64,000 nucleotides of DNA. Source: Aphelocoma coerulescens (Eukaryota > Chordata > Aves > Passeriformes > Corvidae). A model generated the notes under the pieces. It made no database searches. It was not told where the DNA came from and saw nothing but the letters and a program-made list of their open reading frames with translations. Positions 60,685 through 64,000 of this stretch are shown one piece after another (position 1 is the first letter of the stretch; every line of letters starts with the position of its first letter). The stretch is taken from the NCBI RefSeq assembly GCF_041296385.1, contig NW_027184079.1, forward strand, positions 744,001 through 808,000, given 5' to 3'. The position numbers were made by a program, and so were the translations under genes.

Positions 60685-61887
60685 ACAGGAGTCCCTGCTC
60701 TCCCAGAGCCATGTCGATCATCAGAACCTGCTTGTGGCTGAGAATGCAGATGGCCACGAAAGGCCTAGAAGTAAAAACTGGAGCAATGTCGTGTCCAAGA
60801 AGATTTTCCCAGAGAAAAGCATCCTAGGAGCGGCAAGTGTCATGTAGCTGCCAGTTTCCAGTATATGACTCTCAGGATGCTGTGGCGCTGCCAAAGGCGA
60901 AGAGGATCAGAGAGCTGCCAGACACGATCCTCGAGCAGGAAAGGCAGATTTTAGGAGCTCCAGGGAATTCCCTGATGTCAGCAGTGGAGGAGCAGGATGA
61001 GGAAGATGTCCACGCTTGGGCTACTTGTGGCAAGAGTGTCCAAGGCTCCCAGTGCCTCCGTGAGAGCTGCAGGAGTGGAGTCAGAGGAAGGCCTTTGGAC
61101 AGGACTGCCTCCTCCCTCAGAGCCATGGCTCTCAGCAGAACCGTCTCATTGCTGAGGATGCACCTGTCCAGGAAGAGCCTTGCAAAGGAGTAGGAGTCCA
61201 GCTCATTGCAGTAAGGGAATGGCTGAATGATGTTTCCCAGGAGCAACTATGCTGAAGGTGCCAGTTCTAGTCCATGGCTCGCAGGATGCTGCAGCACTGC
61301 CATAGGAGAAGGGGTTTGGCATGGTGCTAGAGAAGGTCCTCGAGCAGCAAAGGCAGGTGTTTGCAGCTCCAGGGAATACCCTGACGTCAGCAGTGGAGTA
61401 GCAGGATGAGGAAGATGTGCACGCTTGGGCTACTTGTGGCAAGAGCCTCTATCCCTGCCCTTGCCTGGGTGAGAGTTGCCGGAGCGCAGATGGAGGAAGG
61501 CCTTTGGACAGGTGCAAGGTAAGAATGATGCATGGTCGGCAGTCGTGGTGTAAACAGAAACATTTCTTGCAATCATCCCTACTGTTAGAGTAGTTTCACT
61601 TTCCGGTTTGAATAGCGTGAGCCTGGAAAGCCAATAGTCTAAATGTTCAGATGTCTGGAACCCAATAGTAGACATGAACTCAAGTCTCTCATAGAAACAT
61701 CAGGCTTTTTCCTTAAGCCAAGTGCTGGGAGGGGAATTTCTTCTGCAATACTGCTGTGCTTCTGCTGCTTGTTCCATTTTAGAAAGTTTCCTCCCTTGGC
61801 TCTGCCTTGATTGAATAGTCCTTTCTCTTCTAACTAGAAGCTTCAGGTTTTAATCTTACAAGTTGTCTTTGTTTTCTTTGTCCACAG
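60685..61887 (+). repeat. Unit M54, divergent type c with e-like site
   Basis: The exon-like part ends at 61518. It has GTCATGTAGCTGCC, GAGGATCAGAG and ACTGCCTCCTCCC. Half B has GATGTGCACGCTTGG. Both acceptor AGs are intact. Confidence 0.88.
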
Positions 61888-63091
61888 ACAGGAGTCCCTG
61901 CTCTCCCAGAGCCATGTCGATCATCAGAAGCTGCTTGTGGCCGTGGATGCAGATGGCCACGAAAGGCCTAGAAGTAAAATCTGCAGCAAGGTTGTGTGCA
62001 AGAAGATTTTCCCAGAGAAAAGCATCCTAGGAGCAGCAAGTGTCCTGGAGCTGCCAGTTGCCAGTATAGGACTCCTAGGATGCTGTTGCGCTTCCAAAAT
62101 GTAAGAGGCTCAGAGAGCTGCCAGACACGATCCTCGAGCAGGAAAGGCAGATGTTGGGAGCTCCAGGGAATTCCCTGATGTCAGCAGTGGCGGAGCAATA
62201 TGAGGAAGATGTCCACGCTTGGGCTACTTGTGGCAAGCGTGTCCAAGGCTCCCAGTGCCTCCGTGGGAGCTGCAGGAGTGGAGACGGAGGAAGGCCTTTG
62301 GGCAGGACTGGCTGCTCCCTCAGAGCCGTGGCTCTCAGCAGAACCGTCTCATTGCTGAGGATGCACCTATCCAGGAAGAGCCTTGCAAAGGAGTAGGAGT
62401 CCAGCTCATTGCAGTAAGGGAATGGCTGAAGGATGTTTCCCAGGAGCAACTATGCTGAAGGTGCCAGTTCCAGTCCATGGCTCGCAGGATGCTGCAGCAC
62501 TGCCATAGGAGAAGGCATTTGGCATGGTGCTAGAGAAGATCCTCGAGCAGCAAAGGCAGGTGTTTGCAGCTCCAGGGAATTCCTAGATGTCAGCAGTGGA
62601 AGATCAGGATGAGGAATATCTCCAGGCTTGGGCTACTTGTGGCAAGAGCCTCCATCCCTGCCCGAGCTTGGGTGAGAGTTGCCAGAGCGCAGACGGAGGA
62701 AGGCCTTTGGACAGGTGCAAGGTAAGAATGATGCATGGTCGGCAGTCGTGGTGCGAGCAGAAACATTTCTTGCAATCGCCTCTAGCTTTTAGAGTAGTTT
62801 CACTTTCCGGTTTGAATAGCGTGAGCCTGGAAAGCCGATAGTCTAAATGTTCAGATGTCTGCTACCCTATAGTAGACATGAACTCAAGTCTCTCATAGAA
62901 ACATGAGGTTTTTTCCTTAAGCCAAGTGCTGGGAGGGGAATATCTTCTGCAAATCTACTGTGCTTCTGCTGCTTGTTCCATTTTAGAAAGTTTCCTCCCT
63001 TGGCCCTGCCTTGATTGAATAGTCCTTTCTCTTCTAACTAGAAGCTCCAGGTTTTAATCTTACAAGTTGTCTTTGTTTTCTTTGTCCACAG
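61888..63091 (+). repeat. Unit M55, divergent type e'
   Basis: The exon-like part ends at 62721 (834 bp, no 9 nt insertion). CAGTATAGGACTCC replaces CAGTATATGACTCC, removing the TGA that closes the first open segment in the other copies. It also has GGCCGTGGATGC and CAAAATGTAAG. Confidence 0.9.
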
Positions 63092-63886
63092 ACAGGAGTC
63101 CCTGCTCTCCCAGAGCCCTGTTGATCATCAGAACCTGCTTGTGGCCGTGGATGCAGATGGCCACGAAAGGCCTAGAAGTAAAAACTGGAGCAAGGTTGTA
63201 TGCAAGAAGATTTTCCCAGAGAAAAGCATCCTAGGAGCAGCAAGTGTCCTGGAGGTGCCAGTTGCCAGTATATGACTCCTAGGATGCTGTGGCGCTGCCA
63301 AAGTTGAAGAGGCTCAGAGAGCTGCCAGACATGATCCTCCAGCTGGAAAGGCAGATGTTGGGAGCTCCAGGGAATTCCCTGACGTCAGCAGTGGAGGAGC
63401 AGGATGAGGAAGATGTCCCCGCTTGGGCTACTTGTGGCAAGAGTGTCCGAGGCTCCCAGTGCCTCCGTGAGAGCGGCAGGACTGGAGACGGAGGAAGGCC
63501 TTTGGACAGGTGCAAGGTAAGAATGATGCATGGTCCCCAGTTGTGGTGAGTACAGAAACATTTCTTCCAAGCATCTCTAGCTTTTGAAATAGTTTGACAT
63601 TCCGGTTTGAATTGCGTGAGCCTGGAAAGCCAGTAGTCTAAATGTTCAGATGTCTGCTATCCAATAGTAGACATGAACTCAAGTCTCTCATAGAAACATC
63701 AGACTTTTTCCTTAAGCCAAGTGCTGGGAGGGGAATTTCTTCTGCAAAACTACTGTGCTTCTGCTGCTTGTTCCATTTTAGAAAGTTTCCTCCCTTGGCC
63801 CTGCCTTGATTGAATAGTCCTTTCTCTTCTAACTAGAAGCTCCAGGTTTTAATCTTACAAGTTGTCTTTGTTTTCTTTGTCCACAG
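63092..63886 (+). repeat. Unit M56, divergent short type S
   Basis: The exon-like part ends at 63516 (425 bp). It has CAAAGTTGAAGAGG (shared with M53), GATGTCCCCGCTTGG and GTGTCCGAGGC. The intron is the short-type lineage. Confidence 0.9.
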
Positions 63887-64000
63887 ACAGGAGTCCCTGC
63901 TCTCCCAGAGCCATGTCGATCATCAGAAGCTGCTTGTGGCTGCGGATGCAGATGGCCACAAAAGGCCTAGAAGTAAAATCTGGAGCAAGGTCGTGTGCAA
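63887..64000 (+). repeat. Unit M57, first 114 bp, probably type a
   Basis: The window ends just before the diagnostic 3 nt deletion of type a. AAAATCTGGAGCAAGGTCG and CCACAAAAGG agree with M5 and M11. Confidence 0.75.

Larger units (their letters stand above)
56281..63091 (+). repeat. Divergent HOR block 6, 6 units, 6,811 bp
   Basis: M50-M55 run roughly S-b-c-b-c-e'. M52-M55 carry many private variants and mixed type markers, so they match no other half-block closely. This looks like a less homogenised part of the array. Confidence 0.75.
1..64000 (+). repeat. Macrosatellite-like tandem array of exon-intron units
   Basis: The window consists entirely of direct tandem copies of a 1.2 kb unit and a related 0.8 kb unit, with no inversion and no foreign insertion seen. 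I place unit boundaries at the first base after the CCACAG acceptor. Type markers: S = short unit; S' = short unit with CCTCTAGCTGG; a = 831 bp exon-like part missing AAG in the GTGCAAGATTTTCC region; b/b' = GAGATCTGCC plus GCAACCATTGGGC; c/c' = GTCCTGTAGCTGCC; d = acceptor CCACGGACAGGGG, and in HOR-1 to HOR-4 the GTGGTGCTGCC context; e = GAGGATCAGAG; e' = GTTGCGCTTCC. All 57 visible junctions keep a usable donor and at least one AG acceptor. The function is unknown. Confidence 0.97.
63092..64000 (+). repeat. Start of HOR block 7 (cut by window end)
   Basis: The short unit M56 is followed by the first 114 bp of an a-like unit (M57), which is the S-a order of blocks 1 and 2. Confidence 0.7.

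Noticed and set aside
1..64000. More than 200 short ORFs of 60-159 codons on both strands as genes
   Set aside because: They are the same few frames repeated in each unit, many begin at GTG, TTG or CTG, they overlap on both strands, and no frame spans the exon-like part. No product resembles a family I know.
1..64000. Bacterial or phage origin of the window
   Set aside because: There are no coding-dense regions or operons, no ribosome-binding sites in front of long frames, and a GT-AG intron with polypyrimidine tract in every unit.
1..64000. CRISPR array
   Set aside because: Repeats are 0.8-1.2 kb and contiguous, with no short direct repeat alternating with unique spacers.
1..64000. Ribosomal DNA or another known tandem RNA gene array
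   Set aside because: I see no rRNA, 5S, tRNA or snRNA-like segment, and the unit is far too short for an rDNA repeat.
1..64000. Pure assembly duplication
   Set aside because: Units differ by ordered diagnostic variants, indels and mosaic tracts, which simple mis-assembly would not create. A collapse or miscount of near-identical HOR blocks remains possible.

Overview
The whole 64 kb window is one uninterrupted, head-to-tail tandem repeat array on the + strand. I find no prokaryotic-style gene, rRNA, tRNA, CRISPR array, insertion sequence or recognisable transposon. Every unit carries a metazoan-type GT-AG intron (donor AAG|GTAAGA, pyrimidine-rich tract, CAG acceptor). That, the moderate number of CpGs and the satellite-like homogenisation point to an animal nuclear genome, probably a vertebrate. 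I do not recognise the repeat family and cannot name the species. Both window edges lie inside the array, so its true length and flanks are unknown.

I count 57 unit starts plus a partial unit at the left edge (M0 to M57). Each unit is an exon-like segment followed by an intron-like segment of about 370 bp. Most units are long: 1200-1213 bp, with an 831, 834 or 843 bp exon-like part. Eleven are short: 794-795 bp, with a 425 bp exon-like part. The long exon-like part is itself an internal duplication (halves A and B, about 409 bp out of register). It looks like two short units fused by loss of the intron between them.

Diagnostic variants sort the units into types: S and S' (short), a, b/b', c/c', d and e/e'. 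These repeat as a higher-order repeat (HOR). Order S-a-b-c-d-e-S'-a-b'-c'-e' (11 units, about 12.4 kb) occurs at 4612-17026 and 17027-29442. A 10-unit version lacking the first 'a' (about 11.2 kb) occurs at 29443-40658 and 40659-51866. Then come a contracted 4-unit block (51867-56280), a more divergent 6-unit block (56281-63091) and the start of another block. The left edge (1-4611) is the end of a block.

No unit has a reading frame open across its whole exon-like part; all three + frames are stopped within roughly the first 190 nt. I therefore call no protein-coding gene. There are hints of a coding past or of transcription. Donor and acceptor are kept in every copy. Two open segments join in phase across the intron if the second of two tandem AG acceptors is used. 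The indels seen in the exon-like part are multiples of three, while those in the intron are not. Plausible readings are a decayed repetitive protein gene, a repetitive spliced non-coding RNA, or a satellite that captured an exon. Sequence alone does not decide between them.
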